Source of the DNA: an uncultured Methanobrevibacter sp.
GTDB lineage: Archaea; Methanobacteriota; Methanobacteria; Methanobacteriales; Methanobacteriaceae
Assembly: GCF_946184425.1 (NCBI RefSeq)
Contig: NZ_CAMHFP010000013.1
Location: forward strand, 1-43,546
Direction of reading: 5' to 3'
DNA length: 43,546 nucleotides
Made by a program: the position numbers and the translations under genes. Under the pieces are notes generated by a model. It ran no database searches, was not told the DNA's origin, and saw nothing but the letters and a program-made list of their open reading frames with translations. Within the stretch, counting starts at the first letter, position 1, and each line of letters opens with the position of its first letter. Shown here in pieces: positions 17,231 to 25,856 of this stretch.

Positions 17231-17954
17231 ATGATGGAAGATGTAATTTATAAATATATAATAAAACAGTTGTCTGAAGTGCCAATGATTCTAAACAGGA
17301 AATTATCATATAAAAACATTAAGTTTAATAGCAAAAACGAATTTGATAAGCTCAAATTAATGATTGATAGTTTTTTAGATGGGGAGTCTGAAGAGAGATA
17401 TTTTGTACTTCCAGGAATTCGAGGGGTTGGAAAAACAACAATACTATACCAATGCTATGAATACTTGTTAAAGGAAAAAAATTTCAATTCAAGTGATCTG
17501 TTATATATCTCATGCGAAACAACAAATTTTGCAGGTCAAACGGATATCAAAAAAATAATAGGAATCTATTTGGATAAAATTCACAATACAACTCCCGCAC
17601 TTTTAGACAAACCGGTTTCATTTTCATTGATGAAGCACACTTTGATGAAAATTGGGCAATGAACGGTAAAACCATCTATGATGAATCTCCATACATTTTC
17701 CTGATATTGGCCGGTTCATCATCACTTCATCTGAATTATAATTCTGATGCAGCCAGAAGACTTAATATACTTCCGGTAATGCCATTAAAATATTCTCAGC
17801 ATTTGAGTTTAAAATACAACTACCATACGGATATTGGAAATGACCTGATTTGATATTCACAGGAAACATTGAATCTGCACAGGAAAATGAACTGAAAATC
17901 CAAAAGGATTTAATAGGATTAGAAGATTATCCAAATTCATTCAATAATCATTGA
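17231..17954 (+). pseudogene. Broken archaeal-type ATPase (two frameshifts, 3' truncated)
   Basis: The first frame (to 17662) holds an N-terminal helix and a Walker A motif in LPGIRGVGKTTILYQC. Reading then has to shift near 17620, where another frame continues with Walker B (FIFIDEAHFDENW) and the sensor-like FLILAGSSSLHL. That frame stops at 17853. A third frame carries on with IFTGNIESAQENELKIQKDL until 17954. Together about 235 residues match an AAA-type archaeal ATPase (the ATPase_2/DUF4143 sort), but the C-terminal half is missing. The end runs straight into a MATE transporter that lacks its own 5' end, so a deletion fused the two remnants. Confidence 0.75.
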
Positions 17955-19009
17955 TATTGTCATATCTTGCTATAACGATAATACTATTGATTTTCCTCAA
18001 TCCAATCTTAAATGCAATGGGTGCTGGCCAAACAATCGGTTATGCAACAGACTATGGAGTCATTATTCTTTTGGGTTCAATTTTTATCATTCTTTCAAAT
18101 GCATTGTATGGCATTTTCAGAGGGGAAGGAGACACTACACGCCCTATGTATGCGATGATTGCATCAGTTATTCTCAACATGATTCTTGATCCGATTTTAA
18201 TCTACACATTGAATTTGGGTGTAAAAGGTGCAGCTATTGCAACATTAATTTCAGCGGTATTCGTAATTTTGATTTTGCTGTATTGGTTTTATGTTAAAAG
18301 GGATACTTACCTAAAGCCTAATCTGGCTAATTTCAGTTTTAAAAAGGAGATTTCAATAGATATTGTTAAGGTGGGAATTCCTGCAAGTATTCAGCTTTTA
18401 AACAATGCATTTTTTGCAGCGGTTTTCTCAGCATTATTGACTTTTGTCGGCTCAACGGATTCGGTTGCAGTTTACTCAACAGGTTGGAGAATAGTCACTA
18501 TCGGAACAACTCCTCTTCTGGCTATTGGAACAGCACTGATAAGCGTCATTGCAGCAAACTATGGTGCTCGAAACTATAAAAACATTCAAGTTGCTCACAG
18601 ATATGCGATGAAGGTTTCAATTGTCATAGCATTTATTGTAGCTATATTGACTAATGTGTTTGCGGGAGATATTGCATCAGTTTTCGCTTCAAGCGGAAGC
18701 AGTGTCAGAATCGCTTCTGAACTTACAAGTTTCCTTGCATGGATTGTAATATATTATCCGACAATGGCTGTTGGGGTTGCATCAACATATGTTTTCCAGG
18801 GCATCGGTAAGGGTATCACTGCAATGTTTCAGACAATCATGCGAGAAACTGGTTTTACAATATTCTTTGCATTCCTGTTGGGTGTTGTTTTAGGTTATGG
18901 TGTTTGGGGAGCCTGGATGGGTATTGTTTTAGGCGAGGTTGTCTCAAATAACATTACTATGGTTTGGGCGGACTTGCAAATTAAAAAATTAATGAATATT
19001 AATGATTAA
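17951..19009 (+). pseudogene. MATE-family efflux transporter, 5'-truncated
   Basis: 352 residues covering about three quarters of a MATE antiporter. The preserved part includes NPILNAMGAGQTIGYATDYG, GIFRGEGDTTRPMYAMIASVILNMILDPILIY (partly quoted), GAAIATLISAV and KVGIPASIQLLNNAFFAAVF, and runs to a normal C-terminus. About 100 N-terminal residues (two to three transmembrane helices) are absent. The only start is a TTG inside a helix, with an in-frame stop 6 nt upstream and no ribosome binding site. MATE proteins export drugs or metabolites with Na+ or H+. Without its first helices it is unlikely to work. The reading frame is otherwise intact, so the loss may be recent. Confidence 0.75.
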
Positions 19010-19620
19010 ACACCATTAATATCTTTTAAGTATATTTTATCGTCACAAATGGTGTCAACTAAATCCATATCGTGACTTACAAGTAAAAATCCCATTTTTC
19101 TTTGTTTAACCACTTTTAAAACTGAATCTAAGATTTGCACTTGTGTAATTGCATCAAGCATGGTTGTCATTTCATCTGCAATTAGGAACTTTGTTTTTGG
19201 GTTGAGTGATCTCAATACTGAAAATCGCTGAAGCTCCCCTCCTGATAACTCCTGTGGGAATCTGGTAAGCCATGACTTTTGGATACCGAATTCATTTAGA
19301 ATGTCATCCGGCACATCCCATGATTCTTTTAATACCTGTTCCATTTTCCATTTTGGATTCATTACCTTTTCTGGATGTTGGTAAATCAATTGAATCGATT
19401 TGAATCCTTTATTTGGCAGTGCTTTACCATCAAATGTTACTGCACCTTCATAATTTGTCACATATCCTGACAGTATTTTGCACAATGTTGATTTTCCGCT
19501 TCCGCTATCTCCAATCAAACCCATGATTTTGTTATTGTCTAATGTAAGGTTAATGTCTTTCAGCAGGTAGTTTTTTGCAGTGGGATATTTAAATGAAATG
19601 TTTGTTGCTTTAAGTTCCAT
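19006..19620 (-). CDS. Peptide/nickel-type ABC transporter ATP-binding protein (OppF/NikE-like)
   Basis: 204 residues from the ATG at 19620, chosen over the longer frame because GAAGGTG sits 7 nt upstream. It overlaps the upstream ATPase gene by 11 nt. Walker A is GDSGSGKS at 37-44, the Q-loop region is LIYQHPEKVMNP, the signature is LSGGE at 125-129, and Walker B is FLIADE at 145-150, with VSHDMDL as the switch. It lacks the C-terminal extension common in OppF. It energises import of peptides or metal chelates with its partner. It is the second gene of a unit divergent from GNAT-1, and the membrane parts are encoded 4 kb away. Confidence 0.85.
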   Translation of the reverse strand: MELKATNISFKYPTAKNYLLKDINLTLDNNKIMGLIGDSGSGKSTLCKILSGYVTNYEGAVTFDGKALPNKGFKSIQLIYQHPEKVMNPKWKMEQVLKESWDVPDDILNEFGIQKSWLTRFPQELSGGELQRFSVLRSLNPKTKFLIADEMTTMLDAITQVQILDSVLKVVKQRKMGFLLVSHDMDLVDTICDDKIYLKDINGV

Positions 19621-20569
19621 CTTCAGCACCTTCTTCATATTTAAAACATCTGACTTTTTTATTTCCAAGGTCGATTAATTCAGGTCGTTCGTCTCTGCAT
19701 CTGTCGAATCTCATTTCGCACCTGTCATAATATGGGCAGCCCTTTGGTATTTCACCATGCAATGGCTGATGGCCTTTGGTTAGTTCGAACCCATTTGCAG
19801 GCAATGCCTTGTATAGCGCTTTTGTGTATGGGTGAAGGAGATTTTCCCCATCTCCTGAAAAGTCCTTATTTTCAGCAATTTCAATCACATATCCGGAGTA
19901 GAATATTCCGATTCTGTCGGCAATTTCTAATGCGGCGTGGATGTCATGGGTGATTAATAATACTCCAACTCCATTATCTTTCATATGTTTGAAGTGATTT
20001 AGTGTCTCATGGACTGTTTTTTCATCTAAACCAGGAGTCGGTTCATCTGCAACAACCAATTTTGGGTCGGATAATAATGCAGTTGAAACAAGCACTCTTC
20101 TTGCCATTCCTCCGGATAATTGGAAAGGATACATCTCATCTACTTCAGGACCAAGATTGTAGTGTTCAAAGATTTCTCTTTGTTTTATTTTCTTTTCTTT
20201 TTTCTCGGCATCATTTTCGGTATGTCCGATTGCCTGGTCTGAAATTTTCATTAAAGGATCTAGGAAATTCACTGATTGTGGAATTAAGGCTATTTCATTT
20301 CCTCTAAGTTCTTCTTTGTCTTCTTGTGATAATTCTTTTCCTTTGTACTTGATTTTTCCATTTAAATTTGCATTTTCAGGAAGGATTCCAAATATTGCAT
20401 GTGCTAGGAGACTTTTTCCAGACCCGCTTGAACCTAACACTGCCAATATTTCTCCTTCAGAAATATCTAAGGTCAAATCAGTGATAACTTTTAGTTCTCT
20501 TTGATTTAAACCTTTAGTATATTGAATAAATGAAATAGAAACGTTTTCTACATCTAACAATTTTTCCAT
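19610..20569 (-). CDS. Peptide/nickel-type ABC transporter ATP-binding protein (OppD/NikD-like)
   Basis: 319 residues. Walker A GSSGSGKS is at 46-53, signature LSGGM at 151-155, Walker B LVVADE at 171-176, and the switch is ITHDIHAA. The C-terminal oligopeptide-transporter tail has GCPYYDRCEMRFDRC, the cysteine pattern typical of OppD/DppD. An AGGTGATTAA ribosome binding site precedes the start. It leads the two-gene ATPase unit and is divergent from GNAT-1; the shared 142-bp gap contains two GTATTAC/GTAATAC boxes. With OppF-like, the binding protein at 22.3 kb and the two permeases at 24-25.8 kb, it completes one five-part importer. Confidence 0.88.
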   Translation of the reverse strand: MEKLLDVENVSISFIQYTKGLNQRELKVITDLTLDISEGEILAVLGSSGSGKSLLAHAIFGILPENANLNGKIKYKGKELSQEDKEELRGNEIALIPQSVNFLDPLMKISDQAIGHTENDAEKKEKKIKQREIFEHYNLGPEVDEMYPFQLSGGMARRVLVSTALLSDPKLVVADEPTPGLDEKTVHETLNHFKHMKDNGVGVLLITHDIHAALEIADRIGIFYSGYVIEIAENKDFSGDGENLLHPYTKALYKALPANGFELTKGHQPLHGEIPKGCPYYDRCEMRFDRCRDERPELIDLGNKKVRCFKYEEGAEDGT

Positions 20570-20658
20570 TTAATCACCTGTCATGATCTTCAAATGATAA
20601 CTTTTAAATACTAATTTGTACTTTATCAATATTAAAGTTAATCAAAATTAATTAAAAA

Positions 20659-20697
20659 GTATTACTATCTACATAAATTTACATTAATTTGTAATAC
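20659..20697. promoter_or_regulatory. Inverted GTATTAC ... GTAATAC boxes between oppD-like and GNAT-1
   Basis: GTATTAC at 20659-20665 and GTAATAC at 20691-20697 form an inverted pair whose half-sites start 32 bp apart, about three helical turns. A TATA-like TACATAAA (about 20670-20677) lies between them and suits GNAT-1, which starts at 20712. The same 7-mer recurs upstream of the other units of this locus, so a shared regulator is likely. The regulator is not identified in the window. Confidence 0.55.
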
Positions 20698-20711
20698 TTT
20701 TGAGGTTAATC

Positions 20712-21275
20712 ATGAAAGTCGTTATTAAGGAATTGGGCAATGATTCCAAAAACATTAAAGATGTTCAGGATTTTTTATTTGCTCAGATAAAAAAAGAGTT
20801 TGGCTATGGTTATGTTCCTGAATGGCACGAAGACATTATCAAACTGGATGAATATTATGTTAATCCTCTCAGGAATAATTTCTTTGTGGCTTATCTTGAG
20901 CAAACCGGTGAAATCATTGCAACTATAGGAATAAGATCTTATGATAAAGATTTTCCTGAATTTAGGCATTTGTACTCTAATGAAACCACTTCAAGCATTT
21001 GGAGACTGTTTGTTGATGGGAAATATCGCCGTTGCGGCCTGGCATCAAAGATGTTCAGCATTGCTGAAAACTTCGCCAACAAGTCAAAGTATCAAAACAT
21101 CTATTTGCACACTCATAAAACACTTGATGGAGCACTTGAGTTTTGGACAAAAATGGGTTTTGTTGTTGTATTGGATGCAAACGATGAGCTTGAAACAGTG
21201 CATATGGATAAGGAGATTCATGAATTGGATATTTGTATTCAACCGGCTGATTTCATGCACGCCGTAAAATTATAG
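20712..21275 (+). CDS. GNAT-family N-acetyltransferase (paralog 1)
   Basis: 187 residues from the ATG at 20712, with GAGG 8 nt upstream. The GNAT acetyl-CoA-binding region is SSIWRLFVDGKYRRCGLASKMFSIAENFA (key parts IWRLFVDGKYRRCGLASKM), followed by IYLHTHKTLDGALEFWTKMGF. It is a close paralog of the gene at 25857 (shared patterns QIKKE.G.G..PE.H.DI, IRAYDKD/IRSYDKD, IYLHTH). It sits divergent from the ABC ATPases. The substrate is unknown; co-location suggests acetylation of a small molecule handled by the transporter, which is inference. The end overlaps the convergent QueG-like gene by 6 nt. Confidence 0.82.
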   Translation: MKVVIKELGNDSKNIKDVQDFLFAQIKKEFGYGYVPEWHEDIIKLDEYYVNPLRNNFFVAYLEQTGEIIATIGIRSYDKDFPEFRHLYSNETTSSIWRLFVDGKYRRCGLASKMFSIAENFANKSKYQNIYLHTHKTLDGALEFWTKMGFVVVLDANDELETVHMDKEIHELDICIQPADFMHAVKL

Positions 21276-21962
21276 TTTTTTTATGTATTTTTGAGTATGT
21301 GGGCAAGCATATATGCATTTTCCACATACTGTATCTGCTTTTCCCAAATTTTCTTCAGATATTTTTAGAGCATATCTTTCACATTTTTTATCATCGTAAA
21401 ATTCATTTCTCTTAAGTTTATGGTTCCATTCTTTTCCGCTGATTGCTCTGCCGAAACATGCGTTTTTACATTCCACGCACTTTCCACATTTTGACTTTAG
21501 TATTGGTGTTCCCACATCCAGTGGGGCATCGGTTAGAACTGATGACATTCGAAGAGCTGGCCCGTAATCTTTTGTTATTAACAGTGCAGATTTTCCAATC
21601 CATCCCAGTCCTGCACGGGTAGCAATTGTTTTATGTGGCAGTTCAAATGAGTTGAACTCTCCAAAATCAGTTCCCAGTCTCTTTTTGGTTTGAGCATATG
21701 CATCATATCCATTATTTATTAAAAACTCTTCACATTTCATTCCCAGTGCATCAAGTCTTGTGTTCAGACTCACCAATTCTTCGACATATTCCTGGGTAGG
21801 TGCATTTTGCATGTTTTGTATTATCTCTTTCGGATATGTTATGTAGAAAATGACTCCAATGTCGAGTCCTTTTTTGGGTGTGAAATTGGTTATATCAGCA
21901 AAGCCTACTTCAGTAGCACCCTCTGCCAATAAAAAATTTTTCAGTTCAAGAGATAAATTCAT
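21270..21962 (-). CDS. QueG-like 2[4Fe-4S] protein (short epoxyqueuosine reductase relative)
   Basis: 230 residues with the pattern of epoxyqueuosine reductase relatives: TKKRLGTDFGEFNSFELPHKTIATRAGLGWIGKSALLI in the centre (key part RAGLGWIGKSALLI), GPALRMSSVLTDAPL, then two [4Fe-4S] motifs, CGKCVECKNAC near residues 165-175 and CGKCIYACPH near 214-223. True QueG reduces epoxyqueuosine in bacterial tRNA and is about 300 residues or longer. Methanogens of this group are not known to make queuosine, so this is better regarded as a cobamide/iron-sulfur reductase of unknown substrate. A GTATTAC box lies 42 bp upstream of its start, which ties it to the neighbouring transport genes. Confidence 0.75.
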   Translation of the reverse strand: MNLSLELKNFLLAEGATEVGFADITNFTPKKGLDIGVIFYITYPKEIIQNMQNAPTQEYVEELVSLNTRLDALGMKCEEFLINNGYDAYAQTKKRLGTDFGEFNSFELPHKTIATRAGLGWIGKSALLITKDYGPALRMSSVLTDAPLDVGTPILKSKCGKCVECKNACFGRAISGKEWNHKLKRNEFYDDKKCERYALKISEENLGKADTVCGKCIYACPHTQKYIKKL

Positions 21963-22003
21963 GAGCGAATATTTAACGGTAATGCTATTTAAATTTAATT
22001 TTT

Positions 22004-22010
22004 GTATTAC
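22004..22010. promoter_or_regulatory. GTATTAC box upstream of the QueG-like gene
   Basis: One exact copy of the 7-mer, 42 bp upstream of the start codon. It is on the outer side of an AT stretch (ATTTAAATA, about 21987-21995) that may be the TATA box of the minus-strand gene. Confidence 0.4.
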
Positions 22011-22171
22011 TTTGAAAAAAATATTACATATTTTTTGTTTAATTTTTATATTGGATTTTTTTTGAAATTTGAAATGTTTTGTTAATTTTTTTAATTTAAA
22101 TCAAATTCTTATAATATTTTTTTATTAACTGTTTATTTTATAAATTAAACTTTAAAAGTAATAAATATCTT

Positions 22172-22261
22172 TTTATATGTATTATTGATAAATTATTATT
22201 TGTATTAAAATAAGTTAAATTAGTATTACTTATTAGGTATTTTTTCAAAAAAAAGTATTAC
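22172..22261. promoter_or_regulatory. Promoter and GTATTAC boxes of the substrate-binding protein gene
   Basis: A TTTATATG TATA box at 22172-22179 is flanked by GTAATA (22158) and GTATTAT (22179). Two exact GTATTAC boxes follow at 22223-22229 and 22255-22261, with starts 32 bp apart, here as direct repeats; that is the same spacing as the inverted pair at 20659-20697. The rest of the 341-bp gap (21963-22303) is AT-rich with no other feature seen. A second possible TATA lies just after the last box. Confidence 0.5.
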
Positions 22262-22303
22262 TTTTATTTTAATATTAATCATTTAATAAATTAGAGAGAT
22301 ATC

Positions 22304-23920
22304 ATGGACAAGAAAATAATAATTGGTGCAATCATTGCTGTTATTGTAATTGTTGTTGCAGCTTTCGCATTGATGGGCGGCTCTCATGATAGTGATCCTA
22401 CTCATTTGACTGTTGCAGCACACAGTAACATCAAAGAACCTGAAGCAGGATTCAATCCGCTTACTGGTTGGGGATGTGGACACCAAAACTATAATCCTTT
22501 AGTGCAAAGCTGTTTATTTAAAACTGATAAAAATGGTAGTATGGTCCCTGATCTTGCTACTGGTTACTCAATCAGTAGTGACGGAAAAACATGGACTGTA
22601 AACGTTAGAGACGATGTTGTATTTTCAGACAATTCAACTTTTGATGCGGAAGATGTAGCATTCACATTTAACACTGCAAAAGAAACTGAATCTGATTTGG
22701 ATTTAACCAACCTTGAAAATGCAACTGCTGTAAATAAGACTACAGTTGAATTTAACCTGGTTGAACCAAGATCCACTTTCATTTATGATTTAAGATACCT
22801 TGGTATAGTGCCTTCTGATTCCTATGACAATAATACCTATGGTGAAAACCCTATTGGTACAGGTCCTTACGTATTGGACCACTGGGACAAAGGTCAACAA
22901 GCAATCTTCAAAATAAATGACAATTACTATGGTGACAAACCTTACTTCACTCAAGTAACCTTATTATTCCCTGAAGAATCAACATGGTTAGAACTTGCAA
23001 AATCAGGTGATGTGGATGTGGTTCCAGTAGCAACCTCTGCATTAAACCAAACTGTAGACGGATATCAATTCTATGAAGTGTCTGCAGGTAGGGCACAAGG
23101 AGTATCCTTCCCTTATCTTAATGATACTGGTGATGTAAGTAACGCAAGTTCCAAAATAGGAAACAATGTGACTGCAGATAAGGCTATCAGACAAGCATTA
23201 AATGTCGGTGTAAACCGTCAAACAATGTGTGATGAAATATTCTCTGGCCATGCTGTTCCTGAATATACTAGTGTAGATACAAGAGATTATGTAAACAACG
23301 ATTCCAAAGTTCAAGACGGCAATATTAGTGAAGCAAAAAGAATCTTGGCTGAAGGCGGATGGAATGATACTGATGGTGATGGAATTGTAGAAAAAGATGG
23401 TGTAAAAGCATCATTCGATTTATACTATCCTCCAGATTACCTTGACAGACAATCCTTATCCACTGTATTTGCTGAACAAGCAAAAGAAATTGGAATTGAA
23501 GTAAAACTTGTTGGTGCGGACTGGGATACAATTTACCAAAACATGTACAGCTCAGCTGCATTAATGCAACAAACTTCTCCTGACCCATATAAATCAATCT
23601 ATCAACAATATCACAGTAAAGAAGCAGATGACTTCTATATGAACCCAGGTTTATATAATAACACTGATTCAGATAAATTGATGGAAGAAGCTATGCATAC
23701 TAATGATTTAAGTCAAGCTGATTCATTATGGGCACAATCTGCACTTGTAAACGGTGGAGGTTGGGGTCCTGCTGGTGACGCTCCATTTGTATGGTTGGTC
23801 AACTACGACTACAACTATTTCATTAAGGATGGTATCGATATCGGCAGTCAACCTGACGGTTTAGGAAATGATGTTTTAATTAATATCTGTGACTGGTCTA
23901 GAACCAATTCCACAGCTTAA
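22304..23920 (+). CDS. ABC transporter substrate-binding protein, peptide/nickel family (SBP_bac_5)
   Basis: 538 residues. An N-terminal membrane anchor covers about residues 4-24 (IIIGAIIAVIVIVVAAFALM) with no lipobox cysteine, so it is held at the outer face by a signal anchor, as is common in archaea. The mature part has the family-5 pattern: NPLVQSCLFKTDKNGSMVPDL, DGKTWTVNVRDDVVFSDNS, FDAEDVAFTFN and NPIGTGPYVLDHWDKG. A DTDGDG motif lies near residue 354. The family binds peptides, nickel complexes or opines. Nickel is attractive in a methanogen but there is no direct evidence. It heads the unit with the two permeases and has GTATTAC boxes upstream. Confidence 0.88.
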   Translation: MDKKIIIGAIIAVIVIVVAAFALMGGSHDSDPTHLTVAAHSNIKEPEAGFNPLTGWGCGHQNYNPLVQSCLFKTDKNGSMVPDLATGYSISSDGKTWTVNVRDDVVFSDNSTFDAEDVAFTFNTAKETESDLDLTNLENATAVNKTTVEFNLVEPRSTFIYDLRYLGIVPSDSYDNNTYGENPIGTGPYVLDHWDKGQQAIFKINDNYYGDKPYFTQVTLLFPEESTWLELAKSGDVDVVPVATSALNQTVDGYQFYEVSAGRAQGVSFPYLNDTGDVSNASSKIGNNVTADKAIRQALNVGVNRQTMCDEIFSGHAVPEYTSVDTRDYVNNDSKVQDGNISEAKRILAEGGWNDTDGDGIVEKDGVKASFDLYYPPDYLDRQSLSTVFAEQAKEIGIEVKLVGADWDTIYQNMYSSAALMQQTSPDPYKSIYQQYHSKEADDFYMNPGLYNNTDSDKLMEEAMHTNDLSQADSLWAQSALVNGGGWGPAGDAPFVWLVNYDYNYFIKDGIDIGSQPDGLGNDVLINICDWSRTNSTA

Positions 23921-23971
23921 TTAACATATTTTCCTTTTTTATTTTTTTAAAATTTTTTTGGGGGTTTATTT

Positions 23972-24961
23972 TTGAATAAAAATCAAATATTAAAATTCTT
24001 TGGTTATAAATTAATAAGATTTATAATACTGATGGTTGTAGTAGCTATTTTTAGTTTTGTATTATTAGATTTATCCCCTATTAATCCTGTTAACACTTAT
24101 TTGAGAGGAGCCGCTGTTTCAGAAGCTCAAAGAGCTATATTGGAAAGTTATTTCGGAATGAATGTTCCATTACCTACAAAGATATTTCATTGGCTGTTGG
24201 ATTTAGTTCAAGGTAATTTGGGAACTTCACTGATTTATCGTGCTCCGGTTATAGATGTTATTTTAGATAAATTCGCAGCCTCTATTGTGCTTATGACAAT
24301 TTCCTGGCTTTTAAGTGGGATATTAGGTTTTGCATTAGGGGTTGTGGCTGGAAAAAACAAAGGATCATGGATTGATAAAGCAGTTAAGGTATACTGTTAT
24401 GCAATTCAATCAGCTCCATCATTTTGGGTAGGAATGCTTATTTTAATGGTATTTGCTGTTTACTTGAAATTGTTCCCAATCGGTTTTGGTGTACCTATCG
24501 GTGTTAGCAGTACTGATGCCACATTTGCTGAATGGGCATCAAGGTTGGTCCTTCCGACATTAACATTGAGTTTGGTTGGTCTGGCTCCGATTGCTATGTA
24601 TACTCGTAATGAATTAATTCAGGTTTTATCCTCTGATTATGTTTTATTTGCAAAATCAAGGGGTGAAAAAGGTTGGGATTTAGTAAAAAATCATGGAATA
24701 AGGAATATTTTATTGCCTGCAATAACATTGCAATTTTTATCATTCAGTGAATTGTTTGGCGGTGCTGTTTTAGTAGAGCAAGTATTTTCTTATCCTGGAA
24801 TTGGTCAGACGGCTGTTGCAGCAGGTCTCCAGAGTGATGTGCCTTTATTTTTAGGTATTGTACTTTTCAGTGCGGTGTTTGTGTTTGTCGGTAATCTACT
24901 TGCGGACCTTTCATATTATCTTATTGACCCAAGAATCAAGGAGAGTGAATTTAATGATTAA
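23972..24961 (+). CDS. ABC transporter permease (DppB/NikB-like)
   Basis: 329 residues with about six transmembrane segments. The start is TTG with a strong GGGGG seven nt upstream; there is no ATG nearby. Family signs are LLDLSPINPVNTYLRGAAVS at the N-terminal periplasmic edge, NLGTSLIYRAPVIDVI, and the EAA coupling loop YVLFAKSRGEKGWDLVKNHGIRN (key part FAKSRGEKGWDLV) that contacts the ATPases, then QFLSFSELFGGAVLVEQVFSYPGIGQ (key part VEQVFSYPGIGQ). It forms the channel with the next permease, overlapping it by 8 nt. A 51-bp T-rich gap separates it from the binding-protein gene. Confidence 0.88.
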   Translation: MNKNQILKFFGYKLIRFIILMVVVAIFSFVLLDLSPINPVNTYLRGAAVSEAQRAILESYFGMNVPLPTKIFHWLLDLVQGNLGTSLIYRAPVIDVILDKFAASIVLMTISWLLSGILGFALGVVAGKNKGSWIDKAVKVYCYAIQSAPSFWVGMLILMVFAVYLKLFPIGFGVPIGVSSTDATFAEWASRLVLPTLTLSLVGLAPIAMYTRNELIQVLSSDYVLFAKSRGEKGWDLVKNHGIRNILLPAITLQFLSFSELFGGAVLVEQVFSYPGIGQTAVAAGLQSDVPLFLGIVLFSAVFVFVGNLLADLSYYLIDPRIKESEFND

Positions 24962-25808
24962 GAAAAAGGCTGACGATAAAAAACAGTGGTTTTTGTATCC
25001 TGCAAATCTCAGAACAAAAACCCTTGTAATCATTGCACTTTCCGTATTGGTTATCGTATCAATATTCGTTTCAGGTTATTTCATTCGAGATATTCCTACA
25101 AGTTTTGTAAATGCAAACCAAATGCCTTCATTGGAACATCTATTTGGTACTGATTGGATGGGAAGGGACATGTTTCAGAGAACTGTTGCAGGTCTTGGAT
25201 TAAGTTTAATGGTAGGTTTTATTGCATCCGTTGTAAGTACATTTATTTCTATTGTTCTCGGACTGTTTTCAAGTTTCAACAAATTTGCGGATGAACTCGT
25301 TGCGGGAATCATTGATTTATTTGGTTCAATACCTCATATTCTTTTGATTATTCTTGTATCAATAATGTTTGGTGGGGGAGTATTTGGTGTTGTCATGGGT
25401 GTCGGTTTAACTCATTGGACCCCTCTTGCTAGGGTTTTAAGATCAGAAGTAAAAGAAATTAAAACCACAGAATATGTGCATCTTGCTGAAAACCTTGGAA
25501 AATCTAAAGTATGGATAGCTACAAAACACATTTTGCCGTTGGTTGTTTCCCAAATTATTGTGGGTGTTATTTTAATGTTCCCTCATGCAATTATGCACGA
25601 AGCGGCAATAACATTTTTAGGATTTGGTTTACCTCCTCACGAGCCTGCAATTGGTGTCATTTTATCCGAATCCATGCACTACTTATCCTCAGGTTATTGG
25701 TGGTTGGCATTTTATCCTGGAATGTCATTATTGATTGTTGTGCTATTATTTGATTTGATTGGAGAGAACGTTGAAAAATTGCTCAATCCTGAAACTGCTC
25801 AGGAATAA
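24954..25808 (+). CDS. ABC transporter permease (DppC/NikC-like)
   Basis: 284 residues from the ATG at 24954, chosen because AAGGAGAGTG lies just upstream and the longer frame runs inside the previous permease. Domains: an N-terminal transmembrane helix (VIIALSVLVIVSIFVSGYFI), then the family motif HLFGTDWMGRDMFQRTVAGLGLSL (key part GTDWMGRDMF), further helices, and the EAA loop EYVHLAENLGKSKVWIATKHILP (key part AENLGKSKVWIATKHILP). It completes the membrane channel of the importer. The stop codon lies inside a hairpin followed by T residues, so the unit probably ends here and GNAT-2 has its own or read-through expression. Confidence 0.88.
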   Translation: MIKKKADDKKQWFLYPANLRTKTLVIIALSVLVIVSIFVSGYFIRDIPTSFVNANQMPSLEHLFGTDWMGRDMFQRTVAGLGLSLMVGFIASVVSTFISIVLGLFSSFNKFADELVAGIIDLFGSIPHILLIILVSIMFGGGVFGVVMGVGLTHWTPLARVLRSEVKEIKTTEYVHLAENLGKSKVWIATKHILPLVVSQIIVGVILMFPHAIMHEAAITFLGFGLPPHEPAIGVILSESMHYLSSGYWWLAFYPGMSLLIVVLLFDLIGENVEKLLNPETAQE

Positions 25809-25837
25809 TGGAGATTCACATCTCTATTATTTTTTTC
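25804..25837 (+). terminator. Terminator after the transporter permeases
   Basis: AATAATGGAGA (25804-25814) pairs with TCTCTATTATT (25821-25831) across a 6-nt loop, with one G-U pair, and seven T residues follow. It overlaps the stop codon of the second permease. Confidence 0.6.
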
Positions 25838-25856
25838 ATTTTTTTCATGTGATATT

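Noticed and set aside
20659-22261. Naming the GTATTAC boxes as NikR operators
   Set aside because: The known NikR half-site spacing is shorter than the 32-bp period here, no NikR gene is in the window, and the importer's substrate is not proven to be nickel.
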